A stretch of DNA of 51,769 nt from CAVSWN01 sp046728115. GTDB lineage: Bacteria; Acidobacteriota; Vicinamibacteria; Vicinamibacterales; CAVVIG01. Positions 28,473 to 38,167 of the stretch are shown here, piece after piece. Location: NCBI GenBank assembly GCA_046728115.1, contig JBKPDW010000074.1, forward strand, positions 1 through 51,769, read 5' to 3'. Position numbers and translations under genes: made by a program. The notes under the pieces were generated by a model. The model was not told the DNA's origin. It worked only from the letters and a program-made list of their open reading frames with translations, and searched no databases. Position 1 is the stretch's first letter; the number at the start of each line of letters is the position of its first letter.

Positions 28473-31400
28473 ATGCGACTGAAGTTCGGTGCGCTCAATC
28501 ACGGTCTCATCATCGCCATCGCCATCGTCGCTCTCGGAGCGGCGCCGTCGCGCGCCACGGCGCAGGCCACGACCGGCACCATCACCGGCACCGCGTTTGA
28601 CGAATCGAAAGCGGTGCTGCCCGGGGTCACCGTTCACGTGCAGAACGTTGAAACGGGAGTCACGCGCGCGGTCGTCACCGACGCCCGCGGCGGGTTCCGC
28701 GCGCTCGAGCTCCCGCCCGGTATTTACACGGTAACCGCGGAGCTCGCTGGGTTCACGACGGCGCGCCGCGAGAACCTCGTCGTGGAGATCGGCCGGACCG
28801 TGACGGCCGATTTATCGCTGAAGATCAGCGCGGTCAGCGAGACGGTCACGGTCGAGGGCGCGGTGGCCAACATCGAGCTGAGCAGCACCGTCGCCGGCGG
28901 CGTTGTCTCGACGACGCAGATCGCGGAGCTACCGCTGAACGGCCGCAGCTTCATGCAGCTCGCCACGCTGCAGCCAGGGGTCACCATCAGCCGGGCGACT
29001 GCGCGCGACTTTACCGGCGGCTTCGGCAATGTCCAGGTGTCGATTGGCGGTGCGCGGCCGGAGATGACCGGCTATCTCCTGGAGGGCACCAACATCGCCG
29101 ACATCTCCGACAAGGCCCCGTCCAGCATGGCGGGCGTCATGCTCGGCGTCGACGCGGTGAAGGAGTTCAGCGTCCAGACGCACGATTACGCGGCAGAATT
29201 CGGCCGCGCGGCGGGGGGCGTGATCAGCGCCGTCACCAAATCGGGCACGAACGCCGTGCACGGCACGGCGTTCGAATTCCTCCGCGACAGCAAATTCGAT
29301 ACACCGAACTTCTTCGATCCGATCGATCCCACGACCGGCAAGCAGGTGAACCCGCCCTTCACGCGCAATCAGTTCGGCGGCACGGCCGGCGGTCCGATCG
29401 TGAAGAACAAGTTGTTCTACTTCGGCAGTTACGAGGGCCTGCGGCAGGATCTCTCGCTGACTCACATCGCGCGACTGCCGAACGCCGAAGCGCACAACGG
29501 CGTCCTGCCGACAGGCGTGGTGGCGATCAACCCGATCGCCAAGCCGTACCTCGACTTGTTCTATCCGATTCCAAACGGCCGCGACTTCGGCGACGGCACC
29601 GCCGAGACGCTTCACACCGAGACCGACCCGACGCACGAGAACTTCTTCGTCGGCAAGCTCGATTGGCAGATCGGCAGCAGCGACTCGATGTTCGTGCGTG
29701 TGTCGAGCGACCGGTCCGATACGACCGCGCACCAGGATCATCCGCTGTTCATCGAGCCGACGACGACCGATACGCGGTACTTCACCTATCAGGATCAACA
29801 CCTCTTCAGCGCTCGCCTGCTCAACGTCGTGCGCGGCGCCATCAATCGCACGGCGCGGGCCGACGACTTCCTGCCGACGATCGAGGTGGCGAAATCGCTG
29901 TACTTCACGACCGATCCGCATTGGGGCGCCATCACGTTCAATCCGAGCATCATTACCAGCGCGGGCACGACAGCGTCGACGCCGATCGACTACACGCAGG
30001 TGCTCTTCCAGGTGTCCGACGCGCTGACCATCAGCTCGAGCCGCCATGTCGTGAAGTTCGGCGGCGATGTGCAGCGGTATCATTTCGACGGCTTCTCGTA
30101 CTCGCGCTACGGCGGCGAGATGCGATTCTCCTCGCTCGCGAACTTCCTGCGGGGGACGGTGAACCGGTTCACCGGCAACCTGCCGGGCACCGATACGCGG
30201 CGCAGCATGCGCCAGACCTATGTCGCGTTCTTCGCGCAGGACGAATGGCGGGCGACCAACGACCTCACCGTCAACTACGGCCTTCGCTACGAATTCTTCA
30301 CCATCCCGTACGATACCGAGGGACGAGTCGCCGGGCTTTTGAGCTTTGCCGACCTCCAATCGGGCCCCCAGGGCGTCACGCCCGGCAGCGACTTCTTCAA
30401 GAATCCCTCGAAGCTCGATTTCGCGCCGAGGCTCGGCATCGCGTGGAACCCGTTCGGCGATCAGAAGACGTCCGTCAAGGCCGGTACGGGTCTCTTCTAT
30501 CAGCCGCTAACGACGTCGTACTACCGCGGCACGACGTTCCGGGTCTATCCCTACTTTGCGGGCGTCGACATTCGAACGGTGCCGTCGATGAGCCCGGTGG
30601 TGATTCAGCAGCTGCTCTCGCAGGGCACGGGGCTCGCGGTGCAGAAGCGATCGGAATTCATCGATTACGACGCGCGCCAGCCGTACACCGTGCAGTACCA
30701 CGCGAGCGTACAACGCGAGATTGCCAATGGCATCGTCGCGGAGCTCGGATACATCGGATCGCGCGGCTATAACCTGCCGTTCTACAGCGACCCGAACGCC
30801 GTACCGGTGCGCTTCAACGCCGCCGACGGCCATTGGCAGGTGGTCCCGGACGCGACGCTGCCGTTTCCCGACTGGGGTCGCATCAGGACGCGGACCAACG
30901 TAGCGCGGTCGTGGTACAACGGCTTCACCGCGAGCGTGAACCGGCGATTCGCGAACGGGCTGCTCTTCCAGGGTTCGTACACGCTCGGCAACGCGCGCGA
31001 CACGTGGTCAGGCGGCCTCATCGGCTCATCGGACTTCGACAACGGCGCGGGCAGCGCGACGAATTACTTCTATCCCGAAAACGAGCTCGGCCCGTCGAGC
31101 TTCGACGTCCGGCACACGGTGGTGTTCAACGCCGTGTATCAGCTGCCGTTCGGCCGCCAGGCGACCGGCGCGATGCGCAATCTCGCCCAGGGCTGGCAAG
31201 TCGGCGTCGTCGCCAACTACGCGAGCGGAATTCCTTTCACGCCGTTCATCGGGTACGACTACGCCAAGGACCTCTCGAGCGATCCCAATCCGCAGAAACC
31301 GGACTGGGCGCCCGGCTTCGGTCCGGACAACATCATCACCGGCGATCCGATTAACTACTTCAATGCGAACGCGTTCGTGCTGCCGCCGCCCGGCGAGTAC

Positions 31401-31661
31401 GGCAACGTGGCGCGCAACAGCCTGCGCGGCCCGGATCTTCGCCTGGTGGACCTCTCGATTCTCAAGAACACGCCGATCAGTGCGCGGAATCTGCAGGTGC
31501 GGATCGAGGTCTTCAACCTGTTCAACCGCGACAACTTCGCGACGCCGAATGCGGGCGCGCTGTTCAACGCCGACGCCACGCGGTCGGCCAATCCCGCGCA
31601 GATCACGCGGACCGTGACGACCTCGCGGCAGGTGCAGTTCGGATTGAAGTTCGTGTTCTGA
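28473..31661 (+). CDS. Oar-like TonB-dependent receptor 3
   Basis: This outer-membrane receptor of 1062 residues has a signal peptide to about residue 35 (PSRATAQATTG), a carboxypeptidase-regulatory-like domain (GTAFDESKAVLPGVTV), a plug (LPLNGRSFMQLATLQPGV) and a barrel ending in FVF. The ATG at 28473 has GAGG 5-8 nt upstream and is preferred over a GTG at 28461. A TPR protein gene follows 31 nt downstream and the convergent Sec-propeller 3 lies next to that. Confidence 0.93.
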   Translation: MRLKFGALNHGLIIAIAIVALGAAPSRATAQATTGTITGTAFDESKAVLPGVTVHVQNVETGVTRAVVTDARGGFRALELPPGIYTVTAELAGFTTARRENLVVEIGRTVTADLSLKISAVSETVTVEGAVANIELSSTVAGGVVSTTQIAELPLNGRSFMQLATLQPGVTISRATARDFTGGFGNVQVSIGGARPEMTGYLLEGTNIADISDKAPSSMAGVMLGVDAVKEFSVQTHDYAAEFGRAAGGVISAVTKSGTNAVHGTAFEFLRDSKFDTPNFFDPIDPTTGKQVNPPFTRNQFGGTAGGPIVKNKLFYFGSYEGLRQDLSLTHIARLPNAEAHNGVLPTGVVAINPIAKPYLDLFYPIPNGRDFGDGTAETLHTETDPTHENFFVGKLDWQIGSSDSMFVRVSSDRSDTTAHQDHPLFIEPTTTDTRYFTYQDQHLFSARLLNVVRGAINRTARADDFLPTIEVAKSLYFTTDPHWGAITFNPSIITSAGTTASTPIDYTQVLFQVSDALTISSSRHVVKFGGDVQRYHFDGFSYSRYGGEMRFSSLANFLRGTVNRFTGNLPGTDTRRSMRQTYVAFFAQDEWRATNDLTVNYGLRYEFFTIPYDTEGRVAGLLSFADLQSGPQGVTPGSDFFKNPSKLDFAPRLGIAWNPFGDQKTSVKAGTGLFYQPLTTSYYRGTTFRVYPYFAGVDIRTVPSMSPVVIQQLLSQGTGLAVQKRSEFIDYDARQPYTVQYHASVQREIANGIVAELGYIGSRGYNLPFYSDPNAVPVRFNAADGHWQVVPDATLPFPDWGRIRTRTNVARSWYNGFTASVNRRFANGLLFQGSYTLGNARDTWSGGLIGSSDFDNGAGSATNYFYPENELGPSSFDVRHTVVFNAVYQLPFGRQATGAMRNLAQGWQVGVVANYASGIPFTPFIGYDYAKDLSSDPNPQKPDWAPGFGPDNIITGDPINYFNANAFVLPPPGEYGNVARNSLRGPDLRLVDLSILKNTPISARNLQVRIEVFNLFNRDNFATPNAGALFNADATRSANPAQITRTVTTSRQVQFGLKFVF

Positions 31662-31692
31662 AAGGCGTTGTCGGGCTCCGATGAGGTCTTGT

Positions 31693-33342
31693 ATGGCTCG
31701 ATGGTCCTCGCTACTGACTCTCATCTTCGGGTTGATTGCGTCGCCGGCATCGGCCCAGAACGCCACGCTCGGCGCGATCAGCTTCCCAAATTCGGGTTCG
31801 CCTGCTGCGCAACCCTATTTCATCGAAGGGGTGAAATTTCTGCACAGCTTCGAATGGGAGGATGCGGCGGAGGCATTTCGCAAGGCGCAAGAAGCGGATC
31901 CCGGCTTCGCGCTCGCCTATTGGGGTGAGGCGCTGAGTCACACCGGCGGCCATCACTATCCGCCCGAGCAGGACATCGCGGCCGCGCGAAAGGCGCTCGT
32001 CAAGCTCGCCCCCACCCGGGCGGCGCGCCTGGCCAAGGCGCCCACCGAGCGGGAGCGCGGATATCTGAACGCGGTGGAAGTGCTGTACGGCGACGGCGAC
32101 GGCCACGAACGGGCGATCAAATATGCGGAGGCGATGGGCGAGCTCTCGCAGCGATTTCCCGACGACGATGACGCGGCGACACTTCATGCGCTCTCCCTCA
32201 TGCGCACGGCGCGTCGCGGCCAGGAGAGCACGCGCGTCGACCTGCAGGCCGGCGCGATCGCGCTCCGCGTGTTCCGCCGCAATGGGAACCATCCCGGCGC
32301 CGTGCACTACATCGTGCATGCCTTCGACGAGCCGTCCCGCGCGATCGTCGGGCTCGAGGCGGCCGACGTGTATGCGTACCTCGCGCCTGATGCGCCGCAT
32401 GCGCTCCACATGCCGTCGCACATCTACGTCCAGCTCGGTTTGTGGGACAAGCTGTCGGCGGCCAACGAACGGTCCTACGCTGCGTCGGCCCGCCGATCCG
32501 AGCGAAAGCAGCTGCGCGGCATTGAGGGCCAGGCGTTTCACGCCATGTTCTGGCTGCACTACGCCTATCTGATGCAGGGGAATTTCGCGAAGGCGGATGA
32601 ATCGCTGGCGCGGGCGGAGCGTCATGCGAAGAACTCGGAAGCGGCCGGCCCAAACCGCACAGGCCAATACGAGACGATGCGGGCTCGCCACATGATCGAG
32701 ACCGAGCGCTGGCAACTCATCGACGTGGCGCCCATCCTCGCGCAGATCAAAGCGGCGCCCGATAGGCTCACGGCGCGGATCACAGGGGCGACGCTGCTCG
32801 CCGCCGCCCTAAGCGCAAGCCATCTGGGAAACGCCGCGGCGTCGGATCTCGCGGCTGGCGGCCTGCGCGATCTGGTGGCGGCGATGAAGGAGCACGGCTT
32901 CAGCCAGAACAAGACGGTCGAGATCATGGCGCTCGAGGCTGGCGGCATGGCGCTGCTGGCGCGCGGGGATCGGGACGCCGCGGTGAAATCGCTGTTGCAG
33001 GCCGCGGCAACCGAGGAATCGATGGAACCGCCCTCCGGCCCGCCCGGCGAGCAGGACGACGATCCACCCATCAAGCCGGCGCACGAACTGCTCGGCGAGG
33101 TGTTGCTCGAGCTCGGCCGCCCGACGGATGCGGCGAAACAATTTGCCATCGGGCTCGACCGAACGCCAAATCGGCCGCGGCTTCTCATCGGCGCGGCTCG
33201 CGCCGCTGTGAAGACGAACGATCGCGCGACTGCGCGGTTGCGCTATCAGCAGCTGGTGAATCTTCCCGGCGGCGGGCCGGATCGCCCCGGGCTCGACGAA
33301 GCAAAGGCGTTCATCGCGTCGTTGACATCCGCCGAAAGATGA
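31693..33342 (+). CDS. Exported TPR-repeat protein
   Basis: This protein of 549 residues has a signal peptide (LLTLIFGLIASPASAQ) and tetratricopeptide-like helical repeats (for example DAAEAFRKAQEADPGFALAY and a C-terminal GRPTDAAKQFAIGLDRTPNR). Histidine-containing conserved-looking motifs (HALHMPSHIYVQLG) lie in the middle. TPR proteins of this kind occur beside Oar-like receptors; the partner is unknown. I prefer the ATG at 31693, preceded by GAGG at 6-nt spacing, over the in-frame ATG at 31681. Confidence 0.85.
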   Translation: MARWSSLLTLIFGLIASPASAQNATLGAISFPNSGSPAAQPYFIEGVKFLHSFEWEDAAEAFRKAQEADPGFALAYWGEALSHTGGHHYPPEQDIAAARKALVKLAPTRAARLAKAPTERERGYLNAVEVLYGDGDGHERAIKYAEAMGELSQRFPDDDDAATLHALSLMRTARRGQESTRVDLQAGAIALRVFRRNGNHPGAVHYIVHAFDEPSRAIVGLEAADVYAYLAPDAPHALHMPSHIYVQLGLWDKLSAANERSYAASARRSERKQLRGIEGQAFHAMFWLHYAYLMQGNFAKADESLARAERHAKNSEAAGPNRTGQYETMRARHMIETERWQLIDVAPILAQIKAAPDRLTARITGATLLAAALSASHLGNAAASDLAAGGLRDLVAAMKEHGFSQNKTVEIMALEAGGMALLARGDRDAAVKSLLQAAATEESMEPPSGPPGEQDDDPPIKPAHELLGEVLLELGRPTDAAKQFAIGLDRTPNRPRLLIGAARAAVKTNDRATARLRYQQLVNLPGGGPDRPGLDEAKAFIASLTSAER

Positions 33343-33393
33343 ACCAGTGGACCGTATCGATTGATTCGCGACCGATCGGGCGCGGTTTCGTGA

Positions 33394-35643
33394 TCAGCGG
33401 ATCGGCGCCGTCGCGCTCAGTTTCTTGAACGGCCTGAAGAACTCCGGCAGCAGAAACGTCTGGAAGCCGTTGCCACCGACCGTGATGATTTCGAACTTCT
33501 TCGGATTGAGCGCCACACCGGCGGCGCCGGCCATCCGGATGCCCGGGCCCTTGATGATCGCGCGCGGCGGAATGTCGCCGTTGTCGTCCGGCGCGTAGAC
33601 CGCGATGAAGCCCATCTGATCGAGGCGTCCTTCGTCGCTGTCGTCGTCCTCGTCCTGTTCCTTTGCCTTGAATCCTTCGCGCGGCTTGTCGAGGACGTAC
33701 GCCTCCATCTGCTTCATGCGCGTGTTCTGCTGTGCGAGGAAGATGTTGCCCGTGGCTGGATCGATCGCCACCTGCCGGAAATGCGCCAACTTCGAATTCG
33801 GCCCGCCGATGAACTGTTTCGGCGGAACGTCGCCGTTGGCGAGGCGGTCGAACACGAAGATGCCGACCTTGTCGCCGTTGCCCTTGCGGCTCGCCGCCAC
33901 GATGACGTTGCGGATCGGGTCGACGTCGAGGCCGACGATGTCGAGCAGGCCCGTCTGTGCGCCGCTGATCACGCGTTTGGCAGCGACGTTGCCGTTCGCC
34001 ATTCGATCGAACACGAAGATCGCGCGGCTGCTCGGATCGGCGGTGAGGATCTCGTTGTTGACGGGATCGACGGCGACAGTGTGCGGCCGCACGAGCCGGG
34101 TGCGCGTGCCCTGGATAATTCGCACCGGCGGCACCTCGCCGGTGGCGTCCGCCTTGAACACGAGAACCGCGCCGCCGAGCGCGACCGGGATGACGATCTC
34201 GTCGTGAATCGCATCGTACGCGATGCCGTGCATCGTGCGCGACAGGTTCGTCGCCTGACCTTCAATCACCCGCTTGGGCGCAACGTTTCCGTTTGCCGAC
34301 CTGGCAAACACCGAGATCCTCGGTACGCTGACTCAATTGGGAACGAGGATCTCGTCGCGTTTCAAGTCGTACGCGGCGGCTGACGCGTTGGTGAAGCCGC
34401 ACGTCGGCGTGTCCTTGGGCGCGTTGCGAACGATGCGCTTGGGCCTGACGTTGCCGCTCGCGGTGCGGGAGAACACGACAGCGGAGTGATCGCCGTAGTT
34501 GGCGACCCATAGCTCCTCGTTTTTGGTGTCGATGGCCACCGAGACGGGGCCGACGATATGCGTGAGCGCGCCGCGCAGCACGCGCACCGGCTGCACGTTG
34601 CCCTTGCCCGCGCGCCGGAAGACGCGGACCGACGAGTCGCCGTAGTTGGCGACAGCAATCTCGTCGTGCGTCAGGTCCACATCAATCCCCATCGGCCAGT
34701 TCAGACCCGTCAGATCGCCCTCGACCGTGCGCAGCGGCGGGACGTCGCCGTTTGCGTCGGCGGCATGGAACGTGATCGCCGACGGATGGAACGCGCCGGA
34801 CTTGTACTCGCCGACGTCGGTCGTAAGGGGATCGTACGGCGAGTACGGCCGGATCTGCGTCCAGTTGCCGTGATTCGCCACGATGAGCTCGTTGTGCGTC
34901 TCGTCGAAGTAGAGGCCGTGCGGGTCCTCGAGCTCCGTCGCGAGCCCGCGAATCGTGCGGATCGGCGCGGCCGTGCCGGTGGCCGTTCGCTTGAACAGCG
35001 AAATCGCGTTCGACTGCTGCACGGTGATCGCGATCTCGTCCCGCCCCGGCGCCAGCGACACGTCCCACGACTGGTGCGGCAGGACGAGCGATCGCCGCGG
35101 CTGGACGTTGCCATGGTCGTCGTAGCTGAACACGGTCATGCGGTCGCCGCTGTCGTTGTTGACCGTGTAGAACTCCTTTCGCTTCGGATCAACCTCGACG
35201 CCGGCGATGTAGCCGAGCAGCGTCTTCGGCCCGAACACCCAATTGCGCGGCTCGGTGACGTCGGTCGACGCGCCGCCGGCCGAACGGTCGTAGACGAGGA
35301 GCGAGTGGCGGTTCTCGTCGCTGAAGACCACGCGGTCGTTTTCCGTGTCGAGCGCGATGCCGTTGAACGTCGGGAACGGGTCGGACACCGATCGCAGCGG
35401 CGGGATGACGCCGCCAATCGCGTTCGGCGGCCAGTCGTCGGACGCGACCCCGCCTTCCTGCGGCAGCCGCGCCGCTGCCTGCGCGACCTCCATCGCCGCG
35501 TCGTCCAGGCACTCCGCCGCCAGCAACTCGTCGAGCGACGGTTTGTCTGTTGAGCTGGAGGCGGCGCCGGTGAGCGGGAATCGCTCGGCGCCAACCAGCG
35601 CGACGGCGATGACCGTCGAGGCAGCGATCAACATGCGACGCAT
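33394..35643 (-). CDS. NHL/beta-propeller selenoprotein 3 (in-frame UGA read as Sec437)
   Basis: Reading through the UGA at 34333-34335 gives 749 residues. It has a signal peptide (MRRMLIAASTVIAVALVG), repeats, LVPN-U-VSVPRI, then FARSANGN, LSRTMHGIAYD and further repeats. The codon after the UGA is GTC, so no start codon stands there. GAGGAG lies 6 nt before the ATG. Unlike the other two copies it is not the second gene of an operon but has its own promoter with the best FadR-type palindrome of the window 50 nt upstream. It is convergent with the TPR gene of the receptor 3 locus. An acidic insertion (EQDEDDDSDEGRLD) near residue 670 could bind metal ions. Confidence 0.85.
34291..34324 (-). 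promoter_or_regulatory. Two-hairpin SECIS-like element of propeller 3
   Basis: On the coding strand hairpin I (34324-34310) is ACCGAG/GAU/CUCGGU and hairpin II (34309-34291) is GUUUGCC/AGGUC/GGCAAAC, whose loop contains GGU. The GG of the loop starts 32 nt after the UGA, the same spacing as in the two paralogs. The outer pair of hairpin I is A-U here and G-C in the paralogs, a compensatory change. Confidence 0.8.
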
Positions 35644-35692
35644 ATGTGCTCCTCGGCGCTTAGTGTGCCACGCGATCGGAACAGCCGCAAGC

Positions 35693-35709
35693 AAATGGTC
35701 TGACCATTT
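35693..35709. promoter_or_regulatory. Perfect FadR-type palindrome upstream of propeller 3
   Basis: AAATGGTC-T-GACCATTT is a perfect 8+1+8 palindrome, the strongest copy of the shared motif. It lies 50 nt before the ATG of the Sec-propeller 3 gene and 28 nt past the stop of the metallo-beta-lactamase-fold gene, so it most probably controls the propeller. Confidence 0.7.
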
Positions 35710-35736
35710 CGGCCGGATCGATCCGATCTCTCCGAC

Positions 35737-36774
35737 TTATCTGCACCCGATGCACCGCCCGTCGCCGTCGAAACTGCGCGTGACGTCGCTGACCGGTACG
35801 ACGATGTCGACGTAGGGCCGGGCGAAAGTCGCGAACAGGTCGACCCGAGTGCCGGGGCGAATCGCGCCGCCGGCGGTCGCCTGCTCGTTGACGTGCGACG
35901 GCAGCACCGTTCGGGGCCGGATCAGCGCCTTGATCATGAACGTCGCTTCGTTGGGCCCGAGCGTCACCGCATCGCTCATGTTGAGCACGACGAGCGTCGG
36001 GTGGTAATAGCGCGAGATGATTGTGTCCATGTCTCCGAACATCCCCGTGTCACCGGTCAGATAGGCGACGAGACCGTTCGTGAACGTGAGGACGAACCCG
36101 GCTTCAGAGCCGCCGTACCCACTCAAGCCGGGCGCCTCGCCGGGTGCGTCGACGAGCGCGGCCGGGACGCCGTTGCTGTGGACCGCCTGGACGGCCGCGA
36201 TGCGCACGCCGACAGCGGACGCGCCGCTACGGCGCGCCGTGCGGCTGCCGCCGGGACGCAGCGACGCCGTGCACGGGGTCGACAGCGGCACATCGAAGCT
36301 GTTGTCGAGGCCGGCCTCCGCGCAGGCGCCGGGCGCCGCGCCGCGAATGCTCTGAATTTTGCGAGCGAGATAAGCCGACAGCTCTCCCGGCGCGAGCACG
36401 GCTGCGTTCTTGAGCGCCGCGATCGACGCGAAGTTGCTGTTCACGTTGGCGGCGCCGGTCGCCGGCGCGGCGCAGGTGCCGCCCGCACTCGGGCGCACGT
36501 CGCCGATGTGATCGGTGTGCGCGTGCGAGAGCAGCATGACGTGCACTTCGCCGAGCCGTGTGTCGGCCTCGTCGACCGTTCGTCCCGGGTCGTAGAGGAT
36601 GCGCACCCCAGACGGATCTTCGAACAGGATCGCGCGGTCGTTGCGGCACAGCTCGCCCGTGTGGCTGCCGAGCGGCGTCACCTTCACCAGCGCCGACGAC
36701 TGGCCGTTCACCACTGAGCTCGCCGAGGCCGCGATCAGGAGCGAACACACGCCGACAAGCGATCGCACATGCAT
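35737..36774 (-). CDS. Exported metallo-beta-lactamase-fold hydrolase
   Basis: This protein of 345 residues has a signal peptide (VGVCSLLIAASASSVV) and the metal motif SHAHTDHIGD, with later histidines (VHSNG, LPSHVNEQ) and GDTG expected for two metal ions. It belongs to the UlaG/RomA-like side of the superfamily by look (bare LTPLGS-like start). The substrate is unknown. The C-terminus carries a C-x-x-C (RCIGCR). The ATG at 36774 was chosen because the signal peptide follows it. Confidence 0.82.
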   Translation of the reverse strand: MHVRSLVGVCSLLIAASASSVVNGQSSALVKVTPLGSHTGELCRNDRAILFEDPSGVRILYDPGRTVDEADTRLGEVHVMLLSHAHTDHIGDVRPSAGGTCAAPATGAANVNSNFASIAALKNAAVLAPGELSAYLARKIQSIRGAAPGACAEAGLDNSFDVPLSTPCTASLRPGGSRTARRSGASAVGVRIAAVQAVHSNGVPAALVDAPGEAPGLSGYGGSEAGFVLTFTNGLVAYLTGDTGMFGDMDTIISRYYHPTLVVLNMSDAVTLGPNEATFMIKALIRPRTVLPSHVNEQATAGGAIRPGTRVDLFATFARPYVDIVVPVSDVTRSFDGDGRCIGCR

Positions 36775-36831
36775 CACATCCTCCCACCTGCGGTCCTTGC
36801 CCAACTCGCTGGACCTGCCCGACCCACGGGC

Positions 36832-38133
36832 CTATTTGAGGCTGCGCCGAATCTGCCGGGCTGCGTCGGCCTGCTCCGTTCGCGGATACAGCCGCTCGAT
36901 TCGTTCGCATTCTGCGCGTGCGAGCCGCTGAAAGCGGTCTGCGAGCGGGTCTTTTGCCTCCAGGTGCCGGCGATACAGATCCCGATAGTCGACGGCGAGG
37001 TACAGGCGCATCTCGGCATTCGCCTCGAACGTCGGATGGCGAGACAAAAACTGTTTCTTCGCCTCCGCGGCCGCGGTCAGCGCTGGAATGTCGGTCGCCG
37101 ACGATTGATAGAACTGGTACGACAGCAGCTTGAACTCGGCGGCAGCGGCATGTGCGCCGCGAGGCACTGCTTTCAGGTAGCTGACAAAAGCGGCGCCATC
37201 GTAGAAGAACTTTTTCTTGTCGCGGTTATAGGCGATTGCGATGCCGAGCTCCTTGGTGCGGCTGAGCGCAAGATCGAGCAGCTCGCGCTCCTGCATCCCG
37301 TGCGATTCGACCTCGAGATTCATGATCGAGGCGAGGCCGTCGGCTTCCACGCCAAGCTGGAACAACGCCTCGTCCCGATCGTGCGGCGAGGCCGTCGACA
37401 CTGCTCGCGTCAGCTTATCCATCGTTTTGAGCGTGGCGTTCAACTGGGGCGCCGACATGATCACGTCCGCTCGCGCCGCCGTCGTAACGAGCATCATCGC
37501 GAGAATCGCGACGAGCTTGTCACGCCGCAGCGCCGCCCGTACGAAGGCGAAAGGCGCGGGGGCGGACCTCGCGATCCACAGCAGCGCCAGAATTGCACAC
37601 GCAGCGGCGACGATGGCCACCGTCGTCGCGCGTTCGGAGACGAGCCGCCGTTCGTACGTCGCCGCCGAATCGAACGTAAAGCGATCCTCCCGGCCGCCTA
37701 CACTGACGCGGCCGATCGTCTTGTGCGAGGGGTAGAGCTCGGTGAGGAAATCGGATCGAATGGACAACCGGCCCGACCCGGGCGGATACGACAGGCCGCA
37801 TTCCAGGTAGGGAAACGCGGCGGCGTCACGCCACAACGCAAGGTGGTCGAGCGTTTCGTGTAGCGGCGCGCCGCCGATTGCAATTCGTAGGTGTCTGGCG
37901 GCATACGCGGCGAGGGCGGGCTTTGCCGCCTCGAGCTCGTCGGCCGCGATCCGGCCGTCGAGGTCGCGATCGATCCGGAGCAGCAGATCGACGTCGTCGA
38001 TTGGCAGGCGAACGATGGCGCGAATGCCGCGCGAGTCGATCGAGAACTCCGCGTAACTGACGCTGTTCGGATGTGCTTCCGCGATCGCCGCGGTCGCGAG
38101 CATCGTAACGACGGTCGTGATGACGCGGTGCAT
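36832..38133 (-). CDS. EF-hand membrane protein fused to exported TPR/BamD-like domain
   Basis: This protein of 433 residues seems built from two exported parts. Part one has a signal peptide (1-20, AIAEAHPN), an EF-hand-like calcium loop (DRDLDGRIAADE, 55-66) and a membrane segment (171-188). Part two begins with a second signal-like stretch (KLVAILAMMLVTTAARAD, about 206-223) and continues as a helical region with BamD/YfiO-like features (AKKQFLSRHPTF, IERLYPRTEQADAARQI). An internal signal-like segment suggests a fusion of two formerly separate genes. Function unknown. Confidence 0.75.
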   Translation of the reverse strand: MHRVITTVVTMLATAAIAEAHPNSVSYAEFSIDSRGIRAIVRLPIDDVDLLLRIDRDLDGRIAADELEAAKPALAAYAARHLRIAIGGAPLHETLDHLALWRDAAAFPYLECGLSYPPGSGRLSIRSDFLTELYPSHKTIGRVSVGGREDRFTFDSAATYERRLVSERATTVAIVAAACAILALLWIARSAPAPFAFVRAALRRDKLVAILAMMLVTTAARADVIMSAPQLNATLKTMDKLTRAVSTASPHDRDEALFQLGVEADGLASIMNLEVESHGMQERELLDLALSRTKELGIAIAYNRDKKKFFYDGAAFVSYLKAVPRGAHAAAAEFKLLSYQFYQSSATDIPALTAAAEAKKQFLSRHPTFEANAEMRLYLAVDYRDLYRRHLEAKDPLADRFQRLARAECERIERLYPRTEQADAARQIRRSLK

Positions 38134-38167
38134 CAGCAGGCCCAGCGGCCCGGAAACTCGAGATCTG

